In this document: positions 35,044 through 46,949 of the stretch, piece by piece | Layout: each line of letters opens with the position of its first letter | How positions within the stretch are numbered: the first letter of the stretch is position 1 | Source of the DNA: Microlunatus speluncae | GTDB taxonomy: Bacteria; Actinomycetota; Actinomycetes; Propionibacteriales; Propionibacteriaceae | DNA length: 64,000 nucleotides | Assembly (NCBI RefSeq): GCF_009299835.1 | Contig: NZ_VKCZ01000006.1 | Coordinates: 62,001 to 126,000, forward strand | Direction: 5' to 3' | Program-made: the position numbers and the translations under genes | Notes under the pieces: model-generated | The model's input: the letters and a program-made list of their open reading frames with translations, nothing else | Databases searched by the model: none | What the model was told of the DNA's origin: nothing

Positions 35044-35586
35044 TCACTTACCAGCCTTTCCAGCCTTGCGACGGACGTGCTCGCCCGCGTACCGCACGCC
35101 CTTGCCCTTGTACGGCTCCGGCTTGCGGATCTTACGAATGTTGGCCGCGACCTCGCCCACCTGCTGCTTGTCGATCCCCTGGACCGAGAACTTGGTGGCC
35201 GACTCGACGGCGAAGGTGATGCCCTCGGGCGCCTTCACGATGACCGGGTGGCTGAAGCCGAGCGCGAACTCGAGCTGGGCCGGGCCCTTGGAGATCACCC
35301 GGTAACCGACACCGACGATCTCCAGCTTCTTCTCATAGCCATCGGTGACCCCGGTGACCATGTTGTTGACCAGCGTCCGGGTCAGGCCGTGCAGCGACTT
35401 GCTCACTCGCTCCTCGTCCGGCCGGGACACCTCCAGCAGACCCTCGTCGTTCCGGGCCACCGTGATCGGGACCGCGACCTGGTGCTGCAGGGTGCCCTTC
35501 GGCCCCTTGACCTGCACCTGCTGGCCGTCGATGCTGACCTCGACGCCGGACGGAACGGTGATCGGCATCTTGCCAATGCGTGACAT
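35044..35586 (-). CDS. rplF: 50S ribosomal protein L6
   Basis: This 180-residue protein has two tandem L6 domains. It opens [17 protein letters not shown] and ends with [20 protein letters not shown] followed by KGVRYAGE, the L6 signature near the sarcin-ricin loop. Confidence 0.98.
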   Translation of the reverse strand: MSRIGKMPITVPSGVEVSIDGQQVQVKGPKGTLQHQVAVPITVARNDEGLLEVSRPDEERVSKSLHGLTRTLVNNMVTGVTDGYEKKLEIVGVGYRVISKGPAQLEFALGFSHPVIVKAPEGITFAVESATKFSVQGIDKQQVGEVAANIRKIRKPEPYKGKGVRYAGEHVRRKAGKAGK

Positions 35587-35612
35587 GGCGTTTCCTTTCC
35601 TGTCTCGTCCGG

Positions 35613-36020
35613 TTACCAGACGTAGGCGAGGACTTCCCCGCCCACGCTTGCCCTGTGTGCCTGCCGGTCGGTCATCAGACCGCCGGACGTGGAGATGATC
35701 GCGATGCCCAGCCCGCCGAGCACCTTGGGCAGCCCGGTCGACTTCGCGTACACCCGCAGACCCGGCTTGGAGATCCGCCGCACGCCGGCGATCGACCGCT
35801 CCCGGTTCTGGCCGTACTTCAGGGTCACCGTGAGCGTCTTGCCCACCTGCCCCTCCGGGGCGTCCTCGACCGCGTACGAGGCGATGTAGCCCTGCTCGAC
35901 CAGGATCTCGGCGATCCCGACCTTGATCTTGCTGTGCGGCATCGTCGCGGCGTCCAGGTAGGCCTGGTTCGCGTTCCGCAACCGGGTCAGCATGTCCGCG
36001 ATCGGATCTGTCATCGTCAT
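35613..36020 (-). CDS. rpsH: 30S ribosomal protein S8
   Basis: This is a 135-residue protein. It begins [18 protein letters not shown] and contains [21 protein letters not shown], the S8 signature. It binds 16S rRNA. An 83-nt gap, larger than most in the operon, precedes it. Confidence 0.98.
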   Translation of the reverse strand: MTMTDPIADMLTRLRNANQAYLDAATMPHSKIKVGIAEILVEQGYIASYAVEDAPEGQVGKTLTVTLKYGQNRERSIAGVRRISKPGLRVYAKSTGLPKVLGGLGIAIISTSGGLMTDRQAHRASVGGEVLAYVW

Positions 36021-36103
36021 AACGTCATCTTTTCTTTCTCAGCGTGGTTTCCCACGGGTCTCGCCCGGGGACCTGCGCCGTTGGTCAATGGAGGAGCGCG
36101 GGA

Positions 36104-36289
36104 CTACCAGGACGACTTCGTGATGCCCGGCAGCTCGCCCTTGTGTGCCATCGAACGCAGGCACACCCGGCAGAGACCGAACTTGCGCAGCACGGCCTTG
36201 GGCCGGCCGCACTTCTGGCACCGGGTGTAGGCCCGGACGCCGAACTTCGGCTTCCGCTGCTGCTTCACGCGCAGAGCTGTCTTCGCCAT
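36104..36289 (-). CDS. rpsZ: 30S ribosomal protein S14, zinc-binding type Z
   Basis: This is a 61-residue protein. The zinc ribbon cysteines are Cys24, Cys27, Cys40 and Cys43 (CQKC and CRVC), so this is the C+ form. Many actinobacteria also carry a zinc-free paralogue elsewhere under Zur control. Confidence 0.98.
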   Translation of the reverse strand: MAKTALRVKQQRKPKFGVRAYTRCQKCGRPKAVLRKFGLCRVCLRSMAHKGELPGITKSSW

Positions 36290-36303
36290 CTCGTCGTCTC
36301 CTC

Positions 36304-36876
36304 TTAGTTCTGCCGGAACGGGAAGCCGAGCTGCCGGAGCAGCGCCCGCCCCTCGTCGTCGGTCTTGGCCGAGGTGACGAAGGTGATGTCCATGCCGCGC
36401 ACCCGGTCGATCTTGTCCTGGTCGATCTCGTGGAACATCACCTGCTCGGTCAGGCCGAAGGTGTAGTTCCCGTTGCCGTCGAACTGCTTGGGCGACAGGC
36501 CGCGGAAGTCACGGATCCGGGGCAGCGCCAGGGTCAGCAGCCGGTCGGCGAACTCCCACATCCGCGCACCGCGCAAGGTGACGTGGACGCCGATCGGCAT
36601 GCCCTCGCGCAGCTTGAACTGGGCGATCGACTTCCGGGCCTTGGTCACCTGCGGCTTCTGCCCGGTGATCGTGGTCAGGTCGCGGGTCGCGCCGTCGATC
36701 AGCTTCGAGTCCCGAGCCGCCTCGCCGACGCCCATGTTGACGACGATCTTGTTCAGCCGGGGCAGCTGCATCGGGTTCGCGTAGTTGAACTCCTGCTGCA
36801 GGGCAGCAGTGATCTCCTCGTGGTAGCGCACCTTCAGCCGAGGCACGGTCACCTCGGTCGTCGCAGTCGCGGTCAT
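36304..36876 (-). CDS. rplE: 50S ribosomal protein L5
   Basis: This 190-residue protein is part of the 5S rRNA complex. [32 protein letters not shown] and [20 protein letters not shown] are diagnostic. Its start overlaps the rplX stop by 1 nt. Confidence 0.98.
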   Translation of the reverse strand: MTATATTEVTVPRLKVRYHEEITAALQQEFNYANPMQLPRLNKIVVNMGVGEAARDSKLIDGATRDLTTITGQKPQVTKARKSIAQFKLREGMPIGVHVTLRGARMWEFADRLLTLALPRIRDFRGLSPKQFDGNGNYTFGLTEQVMFHEIDQDKIDRVRGMDITFVTSAKTDDEGRALLRQLGFPFRQN

Positions 36877-37283
36877 CAGATTTCCTCCCCGGTCACCCGA
36901 GCGATGCGCACGCTGCGGAAGGCCTTGTATTCCTCGCCGTTCGGGCGACGCCGGGTCACCTCTTGGCGCTCGTACGCGACCCGGGTGACGACCTCGTCGC
37001 CGTCGCTGTTCTTCACCAGCAGCTGCACGTTGGAGACGTGGATCCCGCCCTCGGACGCAACGATCCCGCCCTTGGTGGTCTGCCGGCTCTGCGGCTGCGC
37101 GGACGTGTCGCGCAGGTGCCGCTTGACGATGTTGACGCCGGACACGGTCACCCGCTGACGCTCGCGGTCGACGGCGATGATCTCGCCCACCGCTCCCTTG
37201 TCCTTGCCGGCGATGACCTTCACCCGGTCGCCCTTGACGACGTGCAGCTTGGCCTTCGTACGCTCAGTCTTCTTCACAGCCAT
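36876..37283 (-). CDS. rplX: 50S ribosomal protein L24
   Basis: This 135-residue protein has the KOW motif [20 protein letters not shown] near residues 16-35. It is slightly longer than the common ~105-120 residues, with an Arg-rich tail after the core. Confidence 0.97.
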   Translation of the reverse strand: MAVKKTERTKAKLHVVKGDRVKVIAGKDKGAVGEIIAVDRERQRVTVSGVNIVKRHLRDTSAQPQSRQTTKGGIVASEGGIHVSNVQLLVKNSDGDEVVTRVAYERQEVTRRRPNGEEYKAFRSVRIARVTGEEI

Positions 37284-37287
37284 ATTC

Positions 37288-37656
37288 CTAGATCACCTCT
37301 GGCGCGAGCGAGATGATGCGCATGAAGCGCTTCTCGCGGAGTTCCCGGCCGACCGGACCGAAGATGCGGGTGCCCCGCGGGTCTCCGTCAGCCTTCAAGA
37401 TCACGGCGGCGTTCTCGTCGAACCGGATGTAGGAGCCGTCGGCCCGGCGCCGCTGCTTGACGGTACGGACGATGACCGCCTTGACGACCTCGCCCTTCTT
37501 CACGTTGCCACCCGGGATCGCATCCTTCACCGTCGCGACGATGGTGTCGCCGATCCCGGCGTAGCGGCGACCGGATCCACCGAGCACGCGGATGCACAAG
37601 ATCTCCTTGGCACCGGTGTTGTCGGCGACCTTCAGTCGCGACTCCTGCTGAATCAT
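37288..37656 (-). CDS. rplN: 50S ribosomal protein L14
   Basis: This 122-residue protein starts [18 protein letters not shown] and ends [12 protein letters not shown], the universal L14 termini. It contacts 16S rRNA in bridge B5/B8. Confidence 0.98.
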   Translation of the reverse strand: MIQQESRLKVADNTGAKEILCIRVLGGSGRRYAGIGDTIVATVKDAIPGGNVKKGEVVKAVIVRTVKQRRRADGSYIRFDENAAVILKADGDPRGTRIFGPVGRELREKRFMRIISLAPEVI

Positions 37657-37693
37657 CCGTTCCTTCTTTCAGATATCCGCGGGTGCGGATGAG

Positions 37694-37993
37694 TCACTTG
37701 GCCTTTTCGAGGATGGCGACCAGGCGCCAGCGCTTGGTGGCGCTCAGCGGACGGGTCTCCATGATCCGGACCCGGTCGCCGACGCCGGCGGAGTTCTCCT
37801 CGTCGTGTGCCTTCAGCCGAGCGGTCTGGCGCAGCACCTTGCCGTACAGGCGGTGCTTCACCCGGTCCTCGACGGCGACGATGACGGTCTTGTCCATCTT
37901 GTCGCTGACGACGTACCCGTCACGGACCTTGCGCCGGCCGCGCTCGGGGGCGTCGGTCTCGGCCACGGTCTTCTCGGTGTTCACGTCACTCAT
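37694..37993 (-). CDS. rpsQ: 30S ribosomal protein S17
   Basis: This is a 99-residue OB-fold protein. [20 protein letters not shown] and [22 protein letters not shown] are the S17 signature. It lies 1 nt after rpmC. Confidence 0.98.
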   Translation of the reverse strand: MSDVNTEKTVAETDAPERGRRKVRDGYVVSDKMDKTVIVAVEDRVKHRLYGKVLRQTARLKAHDEENSAGVGDRVRIMETRPLSATKRWRLVAILEKAK

Positions 37994-37994
37994 C

Positions 37995-38264
37995 TCAGGC
38001 CTTCACCCGCTCCTCGGCCTCGGCCGACTCGTCCTCGTTCTCGAGATCGGGGTCATCGACGATGCCGAGCACCCGCTCCTGCAGCACGGTGTAGATCCGC
38101 GCGATGTCCTTGCGTACGGTGCGCAGCCGACCGTGCGACTCGAGCTGTCCGGTCGCGCCCTGGAAGCGGAGCGTGAACAGCTCCTCCTTCAACTCCTTGA
38201 CCTTCTGGTCGAGCTCGCCTCGGGTCAGCCCGCGCAGCTCAGCTGCGGTGGTGGTCTTCGCCAT
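37995..38264 (-). CDS. rpmC: 50S ribosomal protein L29
   Basis: This 89-residue protein has the two-helix hairpin core ([31 protein letters not shown]). The last ~20 residues form an acidic tail not present in short L29 forms. It overlaps the rplP stop by 1 nt. Confidence 0.97.
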   Translation of the reverse strand: MAKTTTAAELRGLTRGELDQKVKELKEELFTLRFQGATGQLESHGRLRTVRKDIARIYTVLQERVLGIVDDPDLENEDESAEAEERVKA

Positions 38265-38683
38265 CAGTTGTCACCACCTTCACGCTTGATGAACCGTGCC
38301 TTCATCGGCAGCTTGTGGATGGCCAGACGCATCGCCTCGCGGGCGACTTCCTCGGTCACGCCGGACAGCTCGAAGAGCACCCGTCCGGTCTTGACGTTGG
38401 AGATCCACCATTCCGGGGAACCCTTGCCGGAACCCATCCGGGTCTCGGCCGGCTTCTTGGTCAGCGGGCGGTCCGGGAAGACGTTGATCCAGACCTTGCC
38501 GCCACGCTTGATGTGCCGGGTCATGGCGATACGAGCGGACTCGATCTGCCGGTTGGTGAGGTAGTGGCTCTCCAGGGCCTGGATGCCGTACTCACCGAAG
38601 GCGAGCGACGTGCCGCCCTTGGCCATCCCGCCACGCTTGGGATGGTGCTGCTTACGGAACTTGGTCCTACGGGGCACCAGCAT
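38264..38683 (-). CDS. rplP: 50S ribosomal protein L16
   Basis: This is a 139-residue protein. [13 protein letters not shown] and [20 protein letters not shown] are diagnostic. It helps place tRNA in the A and P sites. Confidence 0.98.
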   Translation of the reverse strand: MLVPRRTKFRKQHHPKRGGMAKGGTSLAFGEYGIQALESHYLTNRQIESARIAMTRHIKRGGKVWINVFPDRPLTKKPAETRMGSGKGSPEWWISNVKTGRVLFELSGVTEEVAREAMRLAIHKLPMKARFIKREGGDN

Positions 38684-38686
38684 GGC

Positions 38687-39541
<855 letters not shown>

Positions 39542-39543
39542 GC

Positions 39544-39948
39544 TCAGGCCTCCTTGCTTTCTTTGGGCTCGACTACCACGGTGATGTGGCTGGACCGCTT
39601 GAGGATCCGGCTCGCACTGCCCTTGGCGCGGGCCCGGATGCGGCGCATCGTCATGCCCTCGTCGACGAACGCCTGCGAGATGTAGAGGTCGTCGCGGCGC
39701 AGGTTGTCGGTCTGCTCCGCGTTGGCGGCGGCGCTGGCCACCACCTTGAAGACCGGCTCGCTGGCGGCCTGCGGCGCGAACTGCAGCGTGGCCAGGGCCT
39801 CGCTGACCGGCATGCCGCGGACCAGGTCCACCACCCGGCGCACCTTGGTGGCCGAGATCCGGACCTGCTTCGCGATCGCGTACGAACCGGGGCGGTCGCC
39901 GAGGAGGGTGGCGCGGCGGCTCGGCCGGGCCTTCTCTGAAGTGCTCAT
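39544..39948 (-). CDS. rplV: 50S ribosomal protein L22
   Basis: This 134-residue protein lines the exit tunnel. [20 protein letters not shown] and the loop [20 protein letters not shown] identify it. It lies 2 nt before rpsC. Confidence 0.98.
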   Translation of the reverse strand: MSTSEKARPSRRATLLGDRPGSYAIAKQVRISATKVRRVVDLVRGMPVSEALATLQFAPQAASEPVFKVVASAAANAEQTDNLRRDDLYISQAFVDEGMTMRRIRARAKGSASRILKRSSHITVVVEPKESKEA

Positions 39949-39968
39949 GATCTTTTCCTCTCCCTGCC

Positions 39969-40250
39969 TTACCGCCGCCGGGACTTCCGGTCGTCCTTCT
40001 CGTGACCGCGGAAGGTCCGGGTCGGGGCGAACTCGCCCAGCTTGTGACCGACCATGGAATCGCTGATGAAGACCGGGACGTGCTTGCGGCCGTCGTGCAC
40101 CGCGATGGTGTGGCCGATCATGTCCGGCACGATCATCGAGCGACGGGACCAGGTCCTGATCACGGTCTTGCTGCCCTTGGTGTTGAGCGCCTCGACCTTT
40201 TTGGCCAGGTGCTCATCGACGAAGGGGCCCTTCTTCAGGCTGCGTGGCAT
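39969..40250 (-). CDS. rpsS: 30S ribosomal protein S19
   Basis: This is a 93-residue protein. [19 protein letters not shown] and [19 protein letters not shown] are the S19 signature. It binds the 16S head with S13. Confidence 0.98.
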   Translation of the reverse strand: MPRSLKKGPFVDEHLAKKVEALNTKGSKTVIRTWSRRSMIVPDMIGHTIAVHDGRKHVPVFISDSMVGHKLGEFAPTRTFRGHEKDDRKSRRR

Positions 40251-40267
40251 TGTTCACAAACTCCTGA

Positions 40268-41104
<837 letters not shown>

Positions 41105-41124
41105 GTCTCGTCTCGTCCTCTCGC

Positions 41125-41433
41125 TCAGACCGCGCCGGAGAAGATGTCGATGCTCTCACCGTCGGCGACGGTGACGATCGCACGCTTCGTGTCCGGGCGC
41201 TTGCCCCAGCCGTTGCGGGTGCGGCGACGCTTGCCCTTGCGGTTGATCGTGTTCACGCCGATCACATTGACCTTGAACACCGTCTCGACCGCGATCTTGA
41301 TCTCGGTCTTGTTGGCGTCCGGGGTGACCTGGAACGTGTACTTGTTCTCGTCCAGCAGGCCGTAGCTCTTCTCGCTCACCACAGGAGCGAGCAGCACGTC
41401 GCGGTGGTCGCGGTACTTAACCGGGTTGCTCAT
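41125..41433 (-). CDS. rplW: 50S ribosomal protein L23
   Basis: This 102-residue protein lies at the tunnel exit, where trigger factor and SRP dock. [21 protein letters not shown] and [20 protein letters not shown] identify it. Its start overlaps the rplD stop by 4 nt. Confidence 0.98.
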   Translation of the reverse strand: MSNPVKYRDHRDVLLAPVVSEKSYGLLDENKYTFQVTPDANKTEIKIAVETVFKVNVIGVNTINRKGKRRRTRNGWGKRPDTKRAIVTVADGESIDIFSGAV

Positions 41434-42311
41434 TCGGACTTCTCTCCTGCTCCGGCGTCGCCCTTGGTCGCGACGAAGCCGGCGGCTTCAGCGGCCTCGA
41501 CGCTGTTGAACCACACCTCGGCCTCGGTCCGCCCGTAGTGCGACGACTGGGGCGTGTGGAACTTCTTCGAGTCCTCGTTGCCCTTGATGTCGAAGCCGGC
41601 CGGCGGCTCGTCGCCGACGTAGGAACCGTCGCCGTACGGGTGTGCGTGCTCGGTCTCGACCGTGCCGGCGGAGCGGCCGACGAACGACTTCAGCGCGGCT
41701 TCGGTGAACACCACGACGTCGTTGACCAGCACGTCGTAGGCGTTCAGCTGATCGACGGCCAGCGCGTGCACCGTCACGACGTTGCGCAGGCTCAGCCAGG
41801 CGAGATCGTCGTCGCGGTGCAGCACTACCAGGGTGCGCTCGGCGTCGGCGACCTTGGCCAGCGTGGCGATCGCCGTCTTGGTGGACGGGGTGTCACCGCC
41901 GACCAGCTCGCTGACCACGTGCACGCGACCGCCGCGGGCCCGATCGGAGAGCGCTCCGCGCAGGGCGGCGGCGATCATCTTCTTCGGGGTCCGCTGGGAG
42001 TAGTTGCGCGGCGTCGGGCCGTGCACGACGCCACCACCGGTGTACTGCGGGGCCCGGATCGAGCCCTGCCGGGCGCGGCCGGTGCCCTTCTGCCGGTACG
42101 GCTTCCGACCGCCGCCGCGGACCTCGCCCCGACCCTTGGTCGAGTGGGTCCCCTGCCGGGCCGCCGCCAGCTGGGCGGTGACGACCTGGTGGATCAGCGG
42201 GATGTTGGCGGTGACGTCGAAGATCTCCGCAGGCAGCTCGGCCGTGCCGGACTTGGCGCCGGATGCGTCGAGCACGTCGACGCTCCTGGTCTCCAGAACG
42301 GTGTCGGTCAT
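41430..42311 (-). CDS. rplD: 50S ribosomal protein L4 with a C-terminal sunset-like domain
   Basis: This is a 293-residue protein, against about 205-225 normally. Residues 1-213 are a complete L4 ([19 protein letters not shown] loop; ends [16 protein letters not shown]). Residues 214-239 are a linker. Residues 240-279 read [16 protein letters not shown]...[21 protein letters not shown], the IKGN-x-x-S...HxP-x-S-x-x-Y-x-x-T-x-AE-x-WF pattern of the small sunset domain seen on some actinobacterial proteins and nucleases. No frameshift is involved; it is a true fusion. It overlaps rplC by 4 nt. Confidence 0.95.
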   Translation of the reverse strand: MTDTVLETRSVDVLDASGAKSGTAELPAEIFDVTANIPLIHQVVTAQLAAARQGTHSTKGRGEVRGGGRKPYRQKGTGRARQGSIRAPQYTGGGVVHGPTPRNYSQRTPKKMIAAALRGALSDRARGGRVHVVSELVGGDTPSTKTAIATLAKVADAERTLVVLHRDDDLAWLSLRNVVTVHALAVDQLNAYDVLVNDVVVFTEAALKSFVGRSAGTVETEHAHPYGDGSYVGDEPPAGFDIKGNEDSKKFHTPQSSHYGRTEAEVWFNSVEAAEAAGFVATKGDAGAGEKSE

Positions 42312-42988
42312 GCCGCGTCTCCTTCCTTGCCGGCCTTCTTGGCCGCGGTGCGCAGCACGATCAGGCCGCCCTTGGCGCCCGGGATCGCACCCTCGATCAG
42401 GATCAGGCCGCGCTCGGTGTCGATCGAGTGGACCGTCAGGTTCTGCACGGTGACGCGCTCGGCGCCCATCCGGCCGGCCATCTTCAGGCCCTTGAACACG
42501 CGGCCGGGGGTGGCGCAGCCGCCGATGGAGCCGGGGGCGCGGTGCTTGCGGTGCACACCATGGCTGGCGCGCAGACCGTGGAAGCCGTGCCGCTTCATGA
42601 CGCCGGCGGTGCCCTTGCCCTTGCTGACACCGGTCACATCCAGCACCTCACCGCTGGCGAACACCTCGGCGGTCAGTTCCTGACCGAGGGTGTATTCGCT
42701 GGCATCGGTGGTGCGGATCTCGACCAGGTGCTTGCGCGGCGTCACGCCGGCCCGCTCGAAGTGGCCGGCGGAGGGCTTGGTGACCTGCTTGGCCTTGATC
42801 GCGCCGAAGCCGAGCTGGACGGCCGCGTAGCCATCGGAGCCCGGCGTCCGGACCTGGGTCACGACGCACGGTCCGGCCTGGATGACGGTCACCGGCACGA
42901 CCCGGTTGTTCTCGTCCCAGAGCTGGGTCATGCCGAGCTTGGTGCCCAGCAGGCCCTTCACCTTGCGTTCTGCATTCTTGGCGGTCAT
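42308..42988 (-). CDS. rplC: 50S ribosomal protein L3
   Basis: This is a 226-residue protein. [18 protein letters not shown], the loop [20 protein letters not shown] that reaches towards the peptidyl-transferase centre, and [16 protein letters not shown] are diagnostic. It lies 11 nt after rpsJ. Confidence 0.98.
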   Translation of the reverse strand: MTAKNAERKVKGLLGTKLGMTQLWDENNRVVPVTVIQAGPCVVTQVRTPGSDGYAAVQLGFGAIKAKQVTKPSAGHFERAGVTPRKHLVEIRTTDASEYTLGQELTAEVFASGEVLDVTGVSKGKGTAGVMKRHGFHGLRASHGVHRKHRAPGSIGGCATPGRVFKGLKMAGRMGAERVTVQNLTVHSIDTERGLILIEGAIPGAKGGLIVLRTAAKKAGKEGDAA

Positions 42989-42999
42989 CGGTGCAGTCC

Positions 43000-43308
43000 T
43001 TAGAGCTTGATCTCGATGTCGACACCGGCCGGCAGGTCGAGCCGCATCAGCGAGTCGACCGTCTTCGGGGTGGGATCGATGATGTCGATCAGCCGCTTGT
43101 GGGTGCGCATCTCGAAATGCTCCCGGCTGTCCTTGTACTTGTGCGGAGAACGGATCACGCAGAACACGTTCTTCTCGGTCGGCAGCGGCACCGGGCCGGC
43201 AACCTTGGCCCCCGTGCGGGTCACCGTGTCGACGATCTTGCGCGCCGAGGAGTCGATCACCTCGTGGTCATAGGCCTTGAGCCTGATGCGGATCTTTTGT
43301 CCCGCCAC
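43000..43308 (-). CDS. rpsJ: 30S ribosomal protein S10
   Basis: This 102-residue protein is the first gene of the S10 operon. It reads [19 protein letters not shown] and later [20 protein letters not shown]. The GTG at 43308 has AAGGA 7 nt upstream. The frame is open further upstream, but that part is not S10-like. S10 also acts in Nus-factor antitermination. Confidence 0.97.
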   Translation of the reverse strand: MAGQKIRIRLKAYDHEVIDSSARKIVDTVTRTGAKVAGPVPLPTEKNVFCVIRSPHKYKDSREHFEMRTHKRLIDIIDPTPKTVDSLMRLDLPAGVDIEIKL

Positions 43309-43762
43309 GTCATCGTCCTTACTGTCGTACTTCCGGCTGGAATGCTGCCTCTGCTCCGACCCCCGAGGTCGGGTGTGTCGCGCCTTTCTCAGCACAGCAC
43401 GACCACAGTCGCGCTTTTGCTGGGATTTGGCGCCACGATCCCAATCAGGTCCTTCAAGGCCCAATCGGATCGGGCTTCCCGAGGTCTCGCGGTGCGGTGG
43501 TCACACTGCTGACAGCGCAACACACCCCGGCGACCCCGTCGGAGCAACCCGACAATCCTGACAGACCCGCCCCATCAGGGCAAATCCACCCCCCAATACC
43601 GCCGACCCGTCACATCCGCGGCCGTTTTTGCGGCGTGTCGCAGCCGAACTGACGGCTCGGCAGAAGGCCCAACCTGCCACATTCGCGCGGGGATCCCCAA
43701 CCGGCGAATTCCATTCCTCCGTAAAGTAATCCCGTACGGTTCCCCGACCACGATCGACGAGG
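43309..43762. other. 454-bp divergent spacer upstream of the S10 operon
   Basis: This stretch must hold the S10-operon promoter (minus) and the alpha-galactosidase promoter (plus). I see no confident -35/-10 pair. It contains a small CCGAC/GTCGG stem at 43356-43372 and the 64-nt repeat at 43598-43661. The str-operon genes usually found here are absent. Confidence 0.6.
43598..43661. repeat. 64-nt repeat with terminal inverted repeats, copy 2
   Basis: Near-identical to 16302-16365; the termini GCCGACCCGTCA and TGACGGCTCGGC are inverted repeats with one mismatch. It lies about 100 bp before the alpha-galactosidase start. Confidence 0.75.
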
Positions 43763-45553
43763 ATGACCATGACCGACGGTGCACCACAGCCCTGGCAACC
43801 GCACGACCGGCCGGCCGGCGAGGTCCGGCGGCAACCGGTGCCGACCGGATTGGCGCGGGACGGGGTCTCGCTGACCCTGGAGGTCACGGCCGATCAGGAG
43901 GTGACGGCCGAGGTGGTATCGGTCGAACCGGGCGTGGTCGAGGTGCGGCTGACCCCGGCCGCGACCACCGTGGTCCGGGCCGCCTGGCAACTGCCGGCGA
44001 CGGCCGCGCCGACCTATTGGAGCCCGGACAGCGGCGAGCACCGCGGACTGCCGCCGTTCTGGCGCCGGCCACGCACGTCGGCGCTGGAGAAGGGGGCGCC
44101 GGTCGGGTCGTTGATCGACATCGCCGACCGAGCGGTGTGTACGTTCGCCGCGGGTGAGGGGGTGCGGCCGGTCGCGGTGCGGACCGGGGTGGTCGAGGAG
44201 ACCGGCGATTTCGGCTTCTGGGTGGAGCAGACCGCCGATCCGGTGAGCGAGCTGCGGCTGCGCCTGGACCTGAGCGGTCGGCACTTCGCCGAGACACTGG
44301 CCGGGGTCGCCGACTGGTGGAGCACCTTGTATCCGGTCGAGCCGGTGCCTTCGGCGGTGCGCCGGCCGGCCTATTCGACCTGGTACACGATGCAGCAGCA
44401 TGTCACCGCGGCGACGATCGAACGGCAGGTCGGGCCGGCGGCCGAGCTGGGCTGCACCATGATCATCGTCGACGACGGCTGGCACAGCACCGACCGTGGC
44501 CGCGGTTACGGGCTGGTCGGCGAGTGGGAGCCGTCGCCGGCCGCCTTCCCCGATCTTGCCGCGCACGTCGCCGCCGTGCACGACGCCGGGCTCGATTATC
44601 TGCTCTGGTACGCCATCCCGTTCGTCGGCCGCCGGACCGAGCTGTATTCCCGGGTCGAGCCCTATCTGCTGACGTTCCGGGAGCACCTGGACGCCGGCGT
44701 CGTCGATCCGCGCTATCCGTTCATCCGGACCTTGATCACCGACCGGCTGAGCCGGGCCGTGACCGAGTGGGGCATGGACGGGCTCAAGATCGACTTCATC
44801 GACCAGTTCGCCGTCGAGGATCCGCCGCCCGCGGGGCCGGAGGCCGACTGCGGTTCGGTGACCGAGGGGGTCGATCGGTTGTTGGCCGAGCTTCATGATC
44901 GACTACGCAGTGTCGGCCGGGAGCCGATGGTGGAGCTGCGGCAGCCGTACGTCAGCCCCGGCCTGTGGCGGCACGCGAGCATGATCAGAGCCGGCGACTG
45001 CCCGCTCAGCCCGACCCAGAACCGGCAGCGCACCGTCGACCTGCGACTGATCGCCGGTCCGCTGGCCGTGCACGCCGACATGATGATGTGGCACCCGACC
45101 GAGCGGCCCGAGCAGGTCGCGGTCCAGTTGATCAACACCCTGTTCGCCGTACCGCAGATCTCGGTGGACCTGACCGAACAGACCCCGGAGCAGCTCGACG
45201 TCCTGCGCTTCTGGCTGGCCTTCGTCACCGAGCACGCCGCCGTGTTGCAGCAGGGCGCCTTCCGTCCCACCCGGCCGGACCTGCGCTATCCCCTGGTCTC
45301 AGCCGCCGACGCCGACCTGGAGATCGTCGGCCGCTATGCCCCACTGCCGATCGCGGTGCCCGCTGACCGCCGCCTGATCATCGCCAACGCCGATCCCTCC
45401 ACCGAGACGACCTTGGTCAGCCATGGCGAGCGCGCCGTGCTGGCCACCGTGCGCGACTGCCGCGGCCAGGACGTCAGCCGCACCGAACTGCGGCTGGTGC
45501 CCGGCCACCAGATCATCGACATCCCGGTCGGCGGGCTGCTGTCGATCGAGTAG
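43763..45553 (+). CDS. Alpha-galactosidase-like glycoside hydrolase (GH36/clan GH-D)
   Basis: This is a 596-residue enzyme. An N-terminal beta domain (~200 residues) precedes a TIM barrel with IIVDDGWHSTDRG and WGMDGLKIDFIDQF, whose Asp near residue 344 is the expected nucleophile, and SMIRAGDCPLSP holding a candidate acid/base region. A small C-terminal beta domain follows. No signal peptide, so it is intracellular. It faces, and probably cooperates with, the GH97/ABC locus on the other strand. Substrate: alpha-linked galactosides, by inference. Confidence 0.85.
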   Translation: MTMTDGAPQPWQPHDRPAGEVRRQPVPTGLARDGVSLTLEVTADQEVTAEVVSVEPGVVEVRLTPAATTVVRAAWQLPATAAPTYWSPDSGEHRGLPPFWRRPRTSALEKGAPVGSLIDIADRAVCTFAAGEGVRPVAVRTGVVEETGDFGFWVEQTADPVSELRLRLDLSGRHFAETLAGVADWWSTLYPVEPVPSAVRRPAYSTWYTMQQHVTAATIERQVGPAAELGCTMIIVDDGWHSTDRGRGYGLVGEWEPSPAAFPDLAAHVAAVHDAGLDYLLWYAIPFVGRRTELYSRVEPYLLTFREHLDAGVVDPRYPFIRTLITDRLSRAVTEWGMDGLKIDFIDQFAVEDPPPAGPEADCGSVTEGVDRLLAELHDRLRSVGREPMVELRQPYVSPGLWRHASMIRAGDCPLSPTQNRQRTVDLRLIAGPLAVHADMMMWHPTERPEQVAVQLINTLFAVPQISVDLTEQTPEQLDVLRFWLAFVTEHAAVLQQGAFRPTRPDLRYPLVSAADADLEIVGRYAPLPIAVPADRRLIIANADPSTETTLVSHGERAVLATVRDCRGQDVSRTELRLVPGHQIIDIPVGGLLSIE

Positions 45554-45588
45554 CCGCGATCCGGCCGCGATTCCCGCGGAGCGCGGCA

Positions 45589-45615
45589 ACCTGCCCGTCC
45601 TCGGCGCATCATTTC
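45589..45615. repeat. Solo copy of the 7812/7938 repeat
   Basis: Contains CTGCCCGTCCTCGGCGC followed by ATCATTTC, matching 7938-7963 with few differences; flanking bases also match weakly. It lies in the 136-bp convergent spacer. Confidence 0.5.
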
Positions 45616-45656
45616 CGGCCGACGGGCCGACCAGAAAGGCGGCACGGCCTGGCTTG

Positions 45657-45677
45657 CCCTTCGACCTGGGATCAGGG
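45657..45677. repeat. Decayed CCCTGAGCCTGTCGAAGGG-type repeat
   Basis: CCCTTCGACCTGGGATCAGGG keeps both ends of the repeat with an altered centre, next to the stop of the lyase-like gene. Confidence 0.5.
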
Positions 45678-45689
45678 AACGGAAGCGCG

Positions 45690-46919
45690 CTAGATGATCA
45701 CGATCTTGTCCAGCTCCGGGGAGCGGGCTTCGAGGTTGAAGAAGCGGATGTTGTTGACGCCGTTGATCAAGGGGACACCGATGGTGGCGGTGGTGATCTT
45801 GTCCTTGGTGCCGGTCATGATCACCGGGATCGAGTCGGCACCGTTGACGCTGAGCCGGAAGGTCTGGGTGCCGTCGACCACTGCGTGGATGGTCAGCTGA
45901 CGGGTGCCGGTCGTCGTCGAGAGGATGCCTTTGATCGCTGTGTAGTCGTACGTGTTGCCACCGATCAGGATCACCTTCCGACCGCCGGAGCAGATCTTGC
46001 AGTAGACCGGTTCGGCCGCGCCCTCGAAGACGTTGCCGACCCGTTCGGCCTCGTAGGCGCCGGGTGAGGTGTCCGGCGGCGGCAGCTGCACGGGCGGGGT
46101 GGCGGGGCCGCGCTGCCAGGCCTTCAGGTCCTTGATCAACAGGTGGGTCTCCTGCAGGCCGGCGCTGTTGATGCTGCGATAGATGCCCCACTTGGGCCGG
46201 TTGTACTGCTCCTCGGTCCAGTAGAGATCGACGTCGTCCACCTGCTGGTCGACCAACAGTCTGTCCCGATCGTCCCGCAAGGACCAGCGGACGTAGCCGT
46301 CGTCGGACGACTTCCATTCCACCGTGGTGCTCACCCACCGGTTCTGCAGCGGGGCCAGGTCATAGGTCGCGATGGGCTGAGCGCTGCCGTCGAGGATCCA
46401 GTAGCGGGCCTCGAGCTTGGGCACGCCGTTCTTGATCGGCAGGCTGAGCTGCAGCAGCGGGGTGCCGGTGTCGGACGTCTTCACCTGCCAGATGTGGCTG
46501 AACGAACTGGTCGCGTCGAGGGTGTCCGGGATGAACATCCGCCAGCTGAGCCGCCACACTTCGTCCTTCCGGATCTCCAGCGGCATGCCCTTGGCGTCCC
46601 GCATGCCGCGCACCTCGTTGCGCATCCGGTCCGAGCCGTCCCGGTCCTCCAGGTGCGCGTCGAAGCGCCAGTGATCACGCTCGACGGTGACGTGCGGATA
46701 GCCCTCCGGGTGCGATCCACGGCGGTCGTCCTCGAGGGCTTCGAACGCCTGCAGACCGTCTCGGTCCGGGCGTGGATTCCAGCGCAGTTCCCAGCGGTCG
46801 CGCCGGTCGTCGGCGCCGCCGGGCTGGGCGGCCGCAGGGCTGATCACGACGGTCGCGCCGACCATGATCAGGGTCAGGGTCAGCAGGGTTGATGTCCACC
46901 GGGGACGTCGACGTCTCAT
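45690..46919 (-). CDS. Secreted polysaccharide-lyase-like protein with C-terminal CBM35/CBM6-like module
   Basis: This is a 409-residue protein. It has a signal peptide of about 32 residues (RRRR start, cleavage near AAA-QP). Residues about 40-275 resemble heparinase-I/PL20-type jelly rolls (VWRLSWRMFIPDTL, SHIWQVKTSDTGTPLLQLSL, RPKWGIYRS). Residues about 290-409 form a carbohydrate-binding beta sandwich (YEAERVGNVFEGAAE, CKICSGGRKVILIGG). It would bind and perhaps cleave a uronic-acid-containing glycan outside the cell. It follows GH97 by 30 bp in the same operon. Confidence 0.75.
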   Translation of the reverse strand: MRRRRPRWTSTLLTLTLIMVGATVVISPAAAQPGGADDRRDRWELRWNPRPDRDGLQAFEALEDDRRGSHPEGYPHVTVERDHWRFDAHLEDRDGSDRMRNEVRGMRDAKGMPLEIRKDEVWRLSWRMFIPDTLDATSSFSHIWQVKTSDTGTPLLQLSLPIKNGVPKLEARYWILDGSAQPIATYDLAPLQNRWVSTTVEWKSSDDGYVRWSLRDDRDRLLVDQQVDDVDLYWTEEQYNRPKWGIYRSINSAGLQETHLLIKDLKAWQRGPATPPVQLPPPDTSPGAYEAERVGNVFEGAAEPVYCKICSGGRKVILIGGNTYDYTAIKGILSTTTGTRQLTIHAVVDGTQTFRLSVNGADSIPVIMTGTKDKITTATIGVPLINGVNNIRFFNLEARSPELDKIVII

Positions 46920-46949
46920 CGGGGTTCCTTCCGTGAATGGTGCCGTGGC

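Noticed and set aside
43309..43464. A 52-residue N-terminal extension of S10
   Set aside because: S10 proteins begin at the M/V-A-G-Q-K-I-R segment, which has a good ribosome site at 43308; the extension is not S10-like.
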